Shown: positions 6,743-15,966 of the stretch, in pieces
Layout: the number at the start of each line of letters is the position of its first letter
Numbering within the stretch: the stretch's first letter is position 1
From: Brachybacterium halotolerans
Lineage (GTDB): Bacteria; Actinomycetota; Actinomycetes; Actinomycetales; Dermabacteraceae
Direction: 5' to 3'
Assembly: GCF_016623465.1 (NCBI RefSeq)
Contig: NZ_JAEDAJ010000001.1
Coordinates: 751,963 to 815,962, forward strand
Length of the DNA: 64,000 nucleotides
The notes under the pieces: generated by a model
What the model was told of the DNA's origin: nothing
Database searches by the model: none
What the model saw: only the letters and a program-made list of their open reading frames with translations
Translations under genes and position numbers: made by a program

Positions 6743-9385
6743 TCAGGCGGTGACGATGAGCCCGAGCTCGGCGGGCGAGGCGAGCACCCGGTGGCGGGGC
6801 ACCACGCGCACGTTCACGCCCAGCTCGCCCGGGCGGGCGAGGGTGAAGGACGCGGACCAGCGGGCCGCTCCCCCGTCCTCCGCGCCGATTCCTGCGCTCG
6901 CGCCGGCATCCGACTCCGACCCTGCGGCCGCTTCTGCGCCGGCACCCGGGCGCAGCGGGATGAGCTGCGGGGACTCGATCTCGCCATCGGGGCCGACGGG
7001 GCCCACGAGCGCCTCGACCTCGACATCGTGGTCGCCGAGCCCGGCGAGGTCGACGGCGGCCGAGAGCGTGATCTCGGCGCCCGTGGGCACGAGGCCCTCA
7101 CCGCGCCCGCCCCCGATGCGCACGTCGCGCACGCTGATGCGGCCGAAGGCATCGGCGACGCGCCCCTTCCAGGCAGTGAACTCGTCGGCGAGCGCGGGGT
7201 CGTCGGCGAAGGCCTCGGCCGCTCCGGCCGCAGGCAGGTACAGCTCGGTGACGTAGTCGCGGACCATGCGGGCGGCGGTGATCTGCGGGGCGATCCGCAC
7301 CAGGGAGGTGCGCACGCGGTCGCACCAGCCGTGGCGCATGCCCTCGGCGTCGACGTCGTGGAAGAGGGGCGCGATCTCGTGCTCGAGGATCTCGTAGAGG
7401 GCGTCGGACTCGAGGCGGTCCCGCTCGCCCTGGTCCGCGACGTGGGCGGTGGGGATCGTCCAGCCGGCCTCGTCGTCCTTCATCTCGTCCCACCAGCCGT
7501 CGGAGATCGAGAAGGTGAGGCCGCCGTTGAGCACCGCCTTCATGCCGGAGGTGCCGGAGGCCTCCTCCGGGCGGATGGGGTTGTTCAGCCACACGTCGCA
7601 GCCGGCCACGAGCACGGAGGCCATGGTGATGTCGTAGTCGGGCAGGAAGACGATGCGGTGGCGCACGCCGGCCTCGTCGGCGAAGCGCACCATCTGCTGG
7701 AGGAACTCCTTGCCGGGCACGTCGGCCGGATGGGACTTGCCGGCGATGACGAACTGCACGGGGCGCTCGGCGTCGAGGAGGATCCGCCGCAGGCGCTCGG
7801 GGTCGCGGAGCATGAGGGTCAGGCGCTTGTAGGTGGAGACGCGGCGGGCGAAGCCGATGGTCAGCGCGTCGGGATCGAGGACCTCCTGGGTCCAGCCGAG
7901 CTCGGCGTCGTCGGCCCCGCGCTGGAGCCACGAGGCGCGCAGGCGCTCGCGCACCATCGTCACCAGCTCGCCGCGCAGCTGGTCGCGCACGGCCGTGAGC
8001 TCGTGGTCCCCGAGGGTCGCGAGCGGGCTCCAGTCCGACAGCGCCGAGATGTCGACGTCCCCGAGCACCTTCTTGTACAGGTCGTCCATCGCGCGCGAGG
8101 TCCAGGTGCGGCGGTGCACACCGTTGGTGATCGAGGTGATCGGCACCTCGGCGACGTCGAAGCCCGGGTAGAGGGAGCGGAACATGCTGCGCGAGACGGC
8201 ACCGTGGAGCTCGGCGACCCCGTTGGAGCGCTGGGCGAGTCGCAGACCCATGTGGGCCATGTTGAAGACCTCGCCGCCGTCCTCGAGGCCGAGCGCGAGG
8301 GCGGCCTCGACGGGCAGGCCGTCGACGAGCCGGGAGATGCCGGACTCGTCGGCGTCCAGCACGCGCCGCAGCTCCCCGACGTCGAAGCGGTCGATGCCGG
8401 CGGGCACGGGGGTGTGCGTGGTGAAGACGGTGCCGGCGCGGACCTCGGTCAGGGCCTCGTCGAAGCTGCGGCCGCGCTGCATGATCCGGCCGACGCGCTC
8501 GAGCCCGGAGAAGCCCGCATGGCCCTCGTTGAGGTGGAAGACCTCGGGGGCGGGGAAGGCGCCGGTCTCGCTGAACGCGGCGACGGCGCGCACGCCGCCC
8601 ACGCCCAGCACGATCTCCTGGAGGATCCGATGGTCGTGGTCGCCGCCGTAGAGACGGTCGGTGATCGCCCGCGACTCCTCGTCGTTCTCCTCGACGTCCG
8701 TGTCCAGGAGGAGCAGGGGCACGCGCCCCACCTGCACCTTCCACACGGCGATCCGCACCTCGCGGCCCCCGGGGAGTGCCACCGAGACGGTCATCGGCTC
8801 GCCGGCGGCGTCGACGACGGGCTCGACCGGAAGGTCCGCGGGATCGTTCAGGCGGTAGCTCTCGCGCTGCCAGCCGTCGCGGTCGAGGCTCTGCGAGAAG
8901 TAGCCCCACTGGTAGAGCAGGCCGACGGCGACCAGCGGGACGCCCAGGTCCGAGGCCGACTTCAGATGATCGCCGGCGAGGATCCCGAGGCCTCCCGAGT
9001 AGATCGGCAGCGTGGGGGTGATGCCGAACTCCATGGAGAAGTAGGCGACGGCCGGGGTGCGCTCCCCAGCGGCCCCCTGGGTGGGCACGGTGCGCTGGAA
9101 CCAGCGGCCGGAGTCGAGGTAGGTGCGCAGGTCACCGATCTCGGCGCGCATCCTGGCGAGGTAGTCCTCGTCGCCGGCCATCTGCGCGAGACGGCTCGCG
9201 GGCACGAGGGGGAGCATCGCGATCGGGCTGCCTCCGCTCGCGGCGAAGGCCTCCGGATCGAGGTCCTGGAAGAGGGCGAGGGTCTGCCTGCGCCAGGACC
9301 AGCGCAGGTTCATCGCGAGGGTGCGCAGCGGCTCGAGCGCGGCGGGCAGATCGGAGGCGACCGTGAAGGTGGCGGCAGGCTTCAT
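6743..9385 (-). CDS. glgP: Alpha-glucan (glycogen/maltodextrin) phosphorylase
   Basis: This 880-residue cytoplasmic enzyme releases glucose-1-phosphate from alpha-1,4-glucans with inorganic phosphate and pyridoxal phosphate (family GT35). The N-terminus has the DUF3417-type segment of actinobacterial GlgP (LAMNLRWSWRRQT). The PLP lysine lies in EASGTSGMKAVLNGG near residue 615. Near the C-terminus is an Ala/Gly-rich insertion (about residues 805-835). I chose ATG 9385 rather than an upstream in-frame ATG because TACTCT lies 7 nt before it, implying a leaderless start. With the downstream sugar importer on the same strand, it suggests alpha-glucan use. Confidence 0.92.
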   Translation of the reverse strand: MKPAATFTVASDLPAALEPLRTLAMNLRWSWRRQTLALFQDLDPEAFAASGGSPIAMLPLVPASRLAQMAGDEDYLARMRAEIGDLRTYLDSGRWFQRTVPTQGAAGERTPAVAYFSMEFGITPTLPIYSGGLGILAGDHLKSASDLGVPLVAVGLLYQWGYFSQSLDRDGWQRESYRLNDPADLPVEPVVDAAGEPMTVSVALPGGREVRIAVWKVQVGRVPLLLLDTDVEENDEESRAITDRLYGGDHDHRILQEIVLGVGGVRAVAAFSETGAFPAPEVFHLNEGHAGFSGLERVGRIMQRGRSFDEALTEVRAGTVFTTHTPVPAGIDRFDVGELRRVLDADESGISRLVDGLPVEAALALGLEDGGEVFNMAHMGLRLAQRSNGVAELHGAVSRSMFRSLYPGFDVAEVPITSITNGVHRRTWTSRAMDDLYKKVLGDVDISALSDWSPLATLGDHELTAVRDQLRGELVTMVRERLRASWLQRGADDAELGWTQEVLDPDALTIGFARRVSTYKRLTLMLRDPERLRRILLDAERPVQFVIAGKSHPADVPGKEFLQQMVRFADEAGVRHRIVFLPDYDITMASVLVAGCDVWLNNPIRPEEASGTSGMKAVLNGGLTFSISDGWWDEMKDDEAGWTIPTAHVADQGERDRLESDALYEILEHEIAPLFHDVDAEGMRHGWCDRVRTSLVRIAPQITAARMVRDYVTELYLPAAGAAEAFADDPALADEFTAWKGRVADAFGRISVRDVRIGGGRGEGLVPTGAEITLSAAVDLAGLGDHDVEVEALVGPVGPDGEIESPQLIPLRPGAGAEAAAGSESDAGASAGIGAEDGGAARWSASFTLARPGELGVNVRVVPRHRVLASPAELGLIVTA

Positions 9386-9569
9386 GGGGCCGAGAGTACA
9401 GGCGGAATCGGACACCGATCACCACGCGTCAGCGCGTCGGCGACCCCGCGTCACCTGCATGACCGAGACTGGACGCCGAGCGTGCACCCGCGCGAGCGCC
9501 CGGAGGGCCCTCGTGCCCGCCCGTCTGCTTCCCGACCCCCGGCCGCCCGTCCCCGAAGGAGTCCCTCCC

Positions 9570-10175
9570 ATGTCGATCCCGCTTCCGCTTCCGACCCTCA
9601 CCCTGCACGGGCGGCTCGTGGATCTCGTGCCGCTGAGCCACGATCACCTCGCGGGACTGCAGGACGCGGTGGCCGACGGCGAGCTGTGGTCCACCTGGTA
9701 CACCACGGTCCCCCGCCCCGAGGACATGGCCGAGGAGATCGACCGGCGCCTCGCGCTGCGCGAGGAGGGCATGATGCTGCCGTTCACGACGATCCGGCGG
9801 GCCGACGGCCTGGTGCTGGGGATGACCACGTTCATGAACATCGACCCCTCGGTGCCGCGCGTGGAGATCGGATCGACCTGGAACCGCGCCTCCGTCCACG
9901 GCACCGGCACGAACCCCGATTCGAAGCTGCTGCTGTTCGCCCACGCCTTCGAGCAGTGGGAGGTGGAGGCGGTGCGCTTCCGCACCCATCGGGCGAACCA
10001 GCAGTCCCGCACGGCGATCGAGCGCCTGGGTGCGGAGCTCGAGGGTATCCTCCGCGCCGATTCCCGCGACCGCTTCGGGATCGTGCGCGACACCGCCCAG
10101 TTCAGCGTGCTCGCCCGCGACTGGCCGATGGTCCGCGCGACCCTCGAGCACCGGGTGGGTCGACACCTGGGCTGA
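9570..10175 (+). CDS. GNAT-family N-acetyltransferase (RimJ/RimL-like)
   Basis: A 201-residue acetyl-CoA-dependent acetyltransferase. It starts with the RimJ/RimL-type strand LTLHGRLVDLVPLSHDHLAG, has the central GTGTNPDSKLLLFAHAFE stretch in the acetyl-CoA-binding region, and HRANQQSRTAIERLGAELEG, the conserved Asn-containing helix of the family. The acceptor (protein N-terminus, antibiotic or small molecule) cannot be deduced. ATG 9570 has GAAGGAG upstream. It diverges from glgP with 184 bp between and converges on ettA. Confidence 0.78.
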   Translation: MSIPLPLPTLTLHGRLVDLVPLSHDHLAGLQDAVADGELWSTWYTTVPRPEDMAEEIDRRLALREEGMMLPFTTIRRADGLVLGMTTFMNIDPSVPRVEIGSTWNRASVHGTGTNPDSKLLLFAHAFEQWEVEAVRFRTHRANQQSRTAIERLGAELEGILRADSRDRFGIVRDTAQFSVLARDWPMVRATLEHRVGRHLG

Positions 10176-10202
10176 CGCGCGCCCGGTGCACTCGCTGCGC
10201 AT

Positions 10203-10245
10203 GCACGACGCCCCCCCGCAGAGCGATCTGCAGGGGGCGTCGTGC
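10203..10245. terminator. Bidirectional hairpin between the GNAT gene and ettA
   Basis: Arms GCACGACGCCCCC and GGGGGCGTCGTGC, extended by GCAGA/TCTGC around a short loop, form a hairpin of about 19 bp between two convergent genes. There is no clear U-run on either side, which is common for high-GC actinobacterial terminators. Confidence 0.65.
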
Positions 10246-10295
10246 GTGCTGGGGCGGTCGGGTCGTCGGCTCGGATCCTGCCGACCCGACCGGAC

Positions 10296-11975
10296 TCAGC
10301 GGGTCAGGCGGCGGTGAGTCACGCGGTGAGGCCGTGCGGCCTCCTCGCCCAGGCGCTCGACCTTGTTCTTCTCGTAGGCCTCGAAGTTGCCCTCGAACCA
10401 GTACCAGTTCGCCGGGTCCTCCTCGGTGCCCTCGTAGGCCAGGATGTGCGTGGCGACGCGGTCGAGGAACCAGCGGTCGTGCGAGACCACGACGGCGCAG
10501 CCCGGGAACTCCAGCAGTGCGTTCTCGAGCGAGCCGAGGGTCTGGACGTCCAGGTCGTTCGTCGGCTCGTCGAGCAGGAGCACGTTGCCGCCCTGCTTGA
10601 GGGTGAGCGCGAGGTTCAGGCGGTTGCGCTCGCCACCGGAGAGCACGCCGGCCTTCTTCTGCTGGTCGGGGCCCTTGAAGCCGAACTGGCTGACGTAGGC
10701 GCGCGAGGGGATCTCGACCTTGCCGACCTGGATGAAGTCGAGGCCGTCGGAGACGACCTCCCAGAGGTTCTTCTCCGGGTCGATGTTCTCGCGGTTCTGG
10801 TCGACGTAGCTGATCTTGACGCTCTGGCCGACCTCGAGGTCGCCGCCGTCCAGCGGCTCCAGGCCCACGATCGTCTTGAACAGGGTCGTCTTGCCGACGC
10901 CGTTGGGACCGATGACGCCGACGATGCCGTTCGGGGGCAGCGAGAAGCTGAGCCCGTCGATGAGCAGACGCTCGCCGAAGCCCTTCCTGAGGTCCTCGGC
11001 CTCGATGACCTTCGTGCCCAGGCGCGGGCCCGGCGGGATGGTGATCTCCTCGAAGTCGAGCTTGCGGGTGCGCTCGGCCTCGGCGGCCATCTCCTCGTAG
11101 CGGGCCAGACGCGCCTTGGACTTCGTCTGCCGGCCCTTGGCGGAGGACCGCACCCACTCGAGCTCGTCCTTGAGGCGCTTGGCGAGCTTCGCGTCCTTCT
11201 TGCCCTGGACCGCCAGGCGCTCCTCCTTCTTCTCCAGGTAGGTGGAGTAGTTGCCCTCGTAGGGGTAGAGGTGGCCGCGGTCGACCTCGGCGATCCACTG
11301 GGCGACGTGGTCCAGGAAGTAGCGGTCGTGGGTGACGGCGATGACGGCGCCCTCGTACTGCTGGAGGTGGTTCTCGAGCCAGAGCACGCTCTCGGCGTCG
11401 AGGTGGTTGGTGGGCTCGTCCAGCAGCAGCAGGTCGGGCTTCTCCAGGAGCAGCTTGCACAGCGCGACGCGGCGCTTCTCACCACCGGAGAGGTGGGTGA
11501 CCTTCTCGTCGCCGGGAGGGCAGCGCAGGGCGTCCATCGCCTGCTCGAGCTGCGAGTCGAGATCCCAGCCGTTGGCGTTGTCGATCTCGGTCTGGAGCTT
11601 GCCCATCTCCTCCATGAGGGCGTCGAAGTCCGCGTCGGGCTGGCCCATCTCCTCGCCGATGGCGTTGAAGCGCTGGACCTTGCGGAACAGGTCGCCCAGG
11701 CCCTCCTGGACGTTCTCCAGGACGGTCTTGGACTCGTCCAGCGGCGGCTCCTGGAGCAGGATGCCGACGCTGTAGCCGGGACTCAGACGCGCTTCGCCGT
11801 TGGAGGGCTGGTCGAGGCCGGCCATGATCTTGAGGATCGTGGACTTGCCGGCGCCGTTGGGGCCGACCATGCCGATCTTCGCGCCCGGGTAGAAGCTCAT
11901 GGTGACGTCGTCGAGGATGACCTTGTCGCCCACGGCCTTGCGGGCCTTGTACATGGTGTAGATGAACTCTGCCAA
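10296..11975 (-). CDS. ettA: Energy-dependent translational throttle protein EttA (ABC-F ATPase)
   Basis: A 559-residue soluble ABC-F protein with two nucleotide-binding domains. Domain 1 has Walker A GPNGAGKST (about residue 40), signature LSGGEKRR and Walker B LLLLDEPTNHLD; domain 2 has GPNGVGKTT, LSGGERNR and LLLDEPTNDLD. The N-terminus MAEFIYTMYKARKAVGDK and the full length match EttA, which binds the ribosomal E site and gates the first peptide bond according to ATP/ADP ratio. The start codon is TTG (11975) with AGGGAGAA upstream. A TACCCT hexamer at 12122-12127 (minus strand) could be its promoter, giving a roughly 140-nt leader. Confidence 0.95.
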   Translation of the reverse strand: MAEFIYTMYKARKAVGDKVILDDVTMSFYPGAKIGMVGPNGAGKSTILKIMAGLDQPSNGEARLSPGYSVGILLQEPPLDESKTVLENVQEGLGDLFRKVQRFNAIGEEMGQPDADFDALMEEMGKLQTEIDNANGWDLDSQLEQAMDALRCPPGDEKVTHLSGGEKRRVALCKLLLEKPDLLLLDEPTNHLDAESVLWLENHLQQYEGAVIAVTHDRYFLDHVAQWIAEVDRGHLYPYEGNYSTYLEKKEERLAVQGKKDAKLAKRLKDELEWVRSSAKGRQTKSKARLARYEEMAAEAERTRKLDFEEITIPPGPRLGTKVIEAEDLRKGFGERLLIDGLSFSLPPNGIVGVIGPNGVGKTTLFKTIVGLEPLDGGDLEVGQSVKISYVDQNRENIDPEKNLWEVVSDGLDFIQVGKVEIPSRAYVSQFGFKGPDQQKKAGVLSGGERNRLNLALTLKQGGNVLLLDEPTNDLDVQTLGSLENALLEFPGCAVVVSHDRWFLDRVATHILAYEGTEEDPANWYWFEGNFEAYEKNKVERLGEEAARPHRVTHRRLTR

Positions 11976-12226
11976 GCTGTTCTCCCTGGTAGACGGTCGA
12001 TATCGCCACGGTGCGGGCCGGTGTGCACCGGCGCGCGCGTGCGGTGGTGAGGTGGTCCCTGGAATACCCGGGCCCGACGGGCGCGCGGATGTGCGCGGTC
12101 GAGCCCCTGGATGCCCTCACCAGGGTACCCGCCCTGCCCAGCAGCCGCGGATCACGCACCGTCATCGCGATCGCTGATCGGCGCTCCGTCCCGGCGCTGT
12201 TCTCCCAGCGACCCGCGACCCGCTCG

Positions 12227-12922
12227 TCAGGACAGCGGGACTCCGCGTCCCTCGAGCACGCGCCGAGCCATGACCGCGCCGGGCTCGGCGGCGCCGTCCT
12301 CGCCGTTGCGAGGCCACAGGTGCGCGTCGATCCCGAGGGCGCGCGCCGCCTCCACGTTCTCGGCGCGGTCGTCGAAGAACACGACGTCGCCGGGGCGGGC
12401 CACTCCCCCGGTCTCGTGGGCGAGGACGTCCAGCAGGATCCGGTAGATCTCCGCGTCCGGCTTGACGGCCTCCTCCTCGGCGGAGATCACGGCCAGGGTG
12501 AAGGCCTCGAACCAGTCGGCGCGGCGCACGTCCTCGCCGAAGGCGGCCGAGGCGTTGGACAGCAGCGCCATCCGCATCCCGTTGCGGGCGAGGTCGTGGA
12601 GCAGCTCGCGCGAGCGCTGGTCGAGCTGCAGGAAGTAGCGGTTGTCGGCGCTCTGCAGCTCGCGCACCTCGGTCTCGGTGAGGTTCTCGATGCCCGCGGC
12701 GGCGGCCACCCGGCCCCAGTACTCGGCGGCGACGATGCGGCCCGCGTCGTAGTCGCCGCGATGCTCCCAGAGCGCCTCCCCGACCGCCTCGGCATCCCCG
12801 CCCAGCAGCTCGTGGATGGTGGGCACCGGATCGTGCCCGGCGCTGAGCACGCCTCCGAAGTCGAAGACGACGGTGATCCGCTTCGGGTCCGCGGCGGAGG
12901 TGCCGCGCCTCTTCCTGCTCAT
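12227..12922 (-). CDS. HAD-superfamily hydrolase (subfamily IA-like phosphatase)
   Basis: A 231-residue cytoplasmic hydrolase with the HAD motifs: VFDFGGVLS (motif I nucleophile Asp), LLSNAS (motif II), KPDAEIY (motif III Lys) and FFDDRAENV (motif IV acidic pair). The cap is the small alpha-helical type. Substrates of such proteins vary (sugar phosphates, haloacids), so none is assigned. I used ATG 12922, which has CAGGAG 8 nt upstream, rather than the longer frame from 12976. It lies 50 bp downstream of the YlbL gene on the same strand. Confidence 0.82.
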   Translation of the reverse strand: MSRKRRGTSAADPKRITVVFDFGGVLSAGHDPVPTIHELLGGDAEAVGEALWEHRGDYDAGRIVAAEYWGRVAAAAGIENLTETEVRELQSADNRYFLQLDQRSRELLHDLARNGMRMALLSNASAAFGEDVRRADWFEAFTLAVISAEEEAVKPDAEIYRILLDVLAHETGGVARPGDVVFFDDRAENVEAARALGIDAHLWPRNGEDGAAEPGAVMARRVLEGRGVPLS

Positions 12923-12972
12923 GATCGACTCTCCTGTGCTGCGCTCGTGCTCGGATGCTGGTGCACGGACAC

Positions 12973-14193
12973 TCACCCGCAGGTGGGCAGGCCCTTGGTG
13001 CTGTGGTCCTTCGCGATGGTCTGCACGGCGTGCAGGGCCCCGTCGAAGTCCTCGACCTTCACCACCTGCAGCCCGTCGGGGACGTGCCCGACGACCTCGT
13101 CGCAGTTGGAGGCCGGGGCGAGGAAGTAGTCGGCGCCGGAGTCCCGCGCGCCGACCATCTTCTGGCGGATCCCGCCGATGGCGCCGACCTTCCCCTTCTC
13201 GTCGATGGTGCCGGTGCCGGCGATGTCCTGGCCGCCGGTGAGGGCGCCGGGGGTGAGCTCGTCGTAGATGGACAGGGCGAACATGGTGCCGGCGCTGGGA
13301 CCGCCCACGTCGCCCACGCCCAGGTCCACGTCGAAGGGGAACTCGAAGCCGTCGGCCAGGATGATGCCCATGCGGGCCTTGCCGTCGACGTCGCGGGTGG
13401 GGACCTGCAGGTCGAGCTTCTTGCCGTCGCGCTCGACGCGCATGGAGACCTTGTCCCCCGGCGTGGTCTTCGCGGCGAGCGCGCGGTAGGCCTCCGCGCT
13501 GTCGGCGCTCGCGCCGCTGATGGCCAGGACGCGGTCTCCGGGCTTCAGCACACCGTCGGCCGGGGAGCCCTGCTCGACGCCGGAGACCTGCACGGAGTCC
13601 TCGTGGTCGATGCCGAGCTCGTCGAGGGCGACGACGACGGCCTCCTGCTGGGAGCTGCTCATCTGGACGGAGTTCTCCAGCGTGGTCTCCTGCGCGGTCT
13701 GGTCCTCGGGGAAGACGAGCTCGCGCGGCAGCACCGAGCGGGTGGGGTCGAACCAGGCGCGCATCACCTCGACCGGCGTCACCGGGTAGCCGGGTCCGCC
13801 GTCGACCGAGACGGTGGTCATCATCAGCGACCCGTCGGTGGGGTAGGTCTTGTGGCCTTCGATGGAGAGCACCTGCTTGTCGTCGTACTTCCCGAGGACG
13901 TCGATCGCGGGTCCGGGCTGCTCGACCACGTAGGGCACGGGCACGAACATGGCACCCAGCAGCATCGCGCAGACCACGAGGAGACTGCCGGCCGCGAGCC
14001 GCGGGTGGGCGAAGGCCTCGCCGCCGAGGAACCGGGTGACGCGCCCCATGCGCGGTTCGCCGCCGGGCGTCCCATCGGCCGACGGCCCGCCGACCGGCTG
14101 CTCACCAGCGGACGCCTCCGTCCCGGCGTCGGGTGCGGCGGGGTGCGAGGGCTGCGCGCCGTCGGGCGTCGGTCCAGGGTGGCGGGAGGTCAC
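12973..14193 (-). CDS. Membrane-anchored PDZ-Lon serine protease (YlbL/SepM-like)
   Basis: A 406-residue protein with a disordered Pro/Gly-rich cytoplasmic N-terminus (about 1-60), one membrane helix (LLVVCAMLLGAMF), a PDZ domain (VEQGSPADGVLKPGDRVLAI) and a C-terminal Lon-type (S16) domain. The catalytic Ser is in GGPSAG and the Lys in GGIRQKMVGA, the Ser-Lys dyad. Family members cut extracytoplasmic proteins or peptides. The GTG start at 14193 is supported by CACAAT exactly 6 nt upstream, giving a leaderless mRNA. It diverges from the DUF2342 gene, an arrangement I also remember for M. tuberculosis Rv3194c/Rv3195. Confidence 0.88.
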   Translation of the reverse strand: MTSRHPGPTPDGAQPSHPAAPDAGTEASAGEQPVGGPSADGTPGGEPRMGRVTRFLGGEAFAHPRLAAGSLLVVCAMLLGAMFVPVPYVVEQPGPAIDVLGKYDDKQVLSIEGHKTYPTDGSLMMTTVSVDGGPGYPVTPVEVMRAWFDPTRSVLPRELVFPEDQTAQETTLENSVQMSSSQQEAVVVALDELGIDHEDSVQVSGVEQGSPADGVLKPGDRVLAISGASADSAEAYRALAAKTTPGDKVSMRVERDGKKLDLQVPTRDVDGKARMGIILADGFEFPFDVDLGVGDVGGPSAGTMFALSIYDELTPGALTGGQDIAGTGTIDEKGKVGAIGGIRQKMVGARDSGADYFLAPASNCDEVVGHVPDGLQVVKVEDFDGALHAVQTIAKDHSTKGLPTCG

Positions 14194-14219
14194 CGGACCA
14201 TTGTGCCGCACATGCCCTG

Positions 14220-14279
14220 ACCGGTCCGTGGCGGGGACCGCTCCGTGGCCTGGACCGCTCCGTGCCCGGGACCGCTGGG
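14220..14279. repeat. 17-bp tandem repeat, about 3.5 copies, in a divergent promoter region
   Basis: Units of the form ACCGCTCCGTGGCCTGG recur at 14220, 14237, 14254 and (partly) 14271, between the divergent YlbL and DUF2342 genes. The rest of this 228-bp intergenic region holds a TACGCT hexamer at 14352, a possible -10 for the DUF2342 gene. Confidence 0.7.
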
Positions 14280-14421
14280 CAGCGGGAGGCGGCTTCGACG
14301 CCCTGAGCGAAACTGAATGCCCGCCCGATGCGTCCTGGATCCGGCTCGGTACGCTGATCACGACGTTGATCCAGGCCGCACCGGCCGCGAGAGCGCGGGC
14401 GGCCGCACCCGGAGGTGCCCC

Positions 14422-15966
14422 ATGACCGAGAACCCGACACCCGACGACGACGCCCTGCGCCGCTTCCTGGAGGAGGCCCTGGGCGGCGCGATCCCCGAGG
14501 GCGCCCTGGACGGCGTGGACCTCAGCGAGCTCGCCAAGCAGGCGAACCTCCCCAGCGACCCGGCGATGCTCAAGGCCGCGGCCGCCCAGATGCAGCACGT
14601 GCTGAACGCCCAGGGCGAGGGGCCCGTGAACTGGACGCTCGCCCAGGACCTCTCGCGCCGCACCGCGCAGGGCACGGTCCAGGTGCCGGGCGCCCCGGCG
14701 CCCGCCGGCACGCCCGGCGATCCCTCGCCGAGCGACCAGCAGATCAAGGAGCTCGAGGAGGCGGCGAACATCGCCTCGCTCTGGCTGGCGGATGCGATCT
14801 CCTTCGACCTGCCCTCCCGCCCGCTCGAGGTGTGGACCCGCGGCACCTGGCTGCACCGCACCCAGGAGCGCTGGCAGTCGATCGTCGAACCCGTCGCGAA
14901 GTACATGGCCGGCGCGATCGGCGAGGCCATGACCGCGCAGATGCAGCAGGCCGAGCTGCAGTTGCCCGGGGACCCCGGCCAGATGATGGAGCGCATGGGC
15001 GGCACCTTGTTCGGCGTGCAGTTCGGCCATGCGATCGGCTCGCTCGCCCGCGAGGTCTTCGGCACCACGGACCTCTCCCTGCCGCTGGGCCCCGAGGGCC
15101 GGCCCGCGCTGGTCGCCGCGAACGTCGCCGACCTCGTGGAATCCCACGGGCTGGACGCGCCGGCCGCGAGGATCTTCCTGGCCGCGCGCGAGCTCGCCCA
15201 CACCGCGCTGTTCTCCTCCGCGTCCTGGCTGCCGCGCGCCCTGTTCTCCGCGATCGAGGACTACGCGCGCGGCATCACCCTGGACCTCGATGCGCTCGAC
15301 GAGATGGTGCGCGACCTGGACCTCTCTGATCCCTCGGCGCTGCAGGCCCGTCGGCCCGAGGAGATGTTCGTCTTCACCCGCCGCGCCTCCCAGGAGCGCG
15401 CCCTCGAGGAGCTCGCGACGACGCTCGCGCTCGTCGAGGCCTGGGTCGACCACGTGACCTCTCAGGCCCTGGCCGGGAAGCTCCCGCAGCTCGACGCCCT
15501 GCGCGAGGTGCTGCGCCGACGCCGCGCGAGCGGCTCGCCGGCCGAGGAGATGCTCTCCAAGACGGTGGGCATCGAGCTGCGCCCGCGCCGCGTGCGCGAG
15601 GCGCTCGCCTGGTGGGAGAGCGTGCTGGACACCGAGGGCGAGCAGGCCCGCGACGGCAAGTGGGCCCACCCCGATCTGCTGCCCGACGTGGCCGTGCTCA
15701 GCGGCCGCCCGCAGGCCCCTGCGTCCGACGCGCCCGCCCTCGCCGCCGACGGCCAGAGCGAGGAGGCCGAGGAGGCCATGGCCCTGCCCGACGACATCGA
15801 CGCCGAGCTCGCCAAGCTCCTCGACGAGGCCGGCTCAGCCGATTCCGGGCCCGCGGACGGGTCGGAAGGGTCCGCGGACGGCTCGGACGGGACCTCGTCG
15901 GACGGACCCGCGTCGGACGGCTCCTCCCCCGACGACTCCCCCTCGGACGATGACCCGCGCTCCTGA
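14422..15966 (+). CDS. DUF2342 family protein (annotated in relatives as zinc-dependent metalloprotease)
   Basis: A 514-residue soluble protein of the actinobacterial DUF2342 family. Conserved stretches include QFGHAIGSLAREVFG, EEMFVFTRRASQERALEELA and LVEAWVDHV. Relatives are often called zinc-dependent metalloproteases, but I see no canonical HExxH motif, so the activity is unproven. The last 60 or so residues are a disordered Asp/Ser/Gly tail. ATG 14422 has GGAGG upstream. The 3' end overlaps the Nudix gene by 17 bp, so the two are translationally coupled. Confidence 0.8.
   Translation: MTENPTPDDDALRRFLEEALGGAIPEGALDGVDLSELAKQANLPSDPAMLKAAAAQMQHVLNAQGEGPVNWTLAQDLSRRTAQGTVQVPGAPAPAGTPGDPSPSDQQIKELEEAANIASLWLADAISFDLPSRPLEVWTRGTWLHRTQERWQSIVEPVAKYMAGAIGEAMTAQMQQAELQLPGDPGQMMERMGGTLFGVQFGHAIGSLAREVFGTTDLSLPLGPEGRPALVAANVADLVESHGLDAPAARIFLAARELAHTALFSSASWLPRALFSAIEDYARGITLDLDALDEMVRDLDLSDPSALQARRPEEMFVFTRRASQERALEELATTLALVEAWVDHVTSQALAGKLPQLDALREVLRRRRASGSPAEEMLSKTVGIELRPRRVREALAWWESVLDTEGEQARDGKWAHPDLLPDVAVLSGRPQAPASDAPALAADGQSEEAEEAMALPDDIDAELAKLLDEAGSADSGPADGSEGSADGSDGTSSDGPASDGSSPDDSPSDDDPRS

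Noticed and set aside
6617..10600. Plus-strand open frame of 1327 codons opposite glgP
   Set aside because: It is antisense to clear glgP motifs and has no family features; a GC-rich shadow frame.
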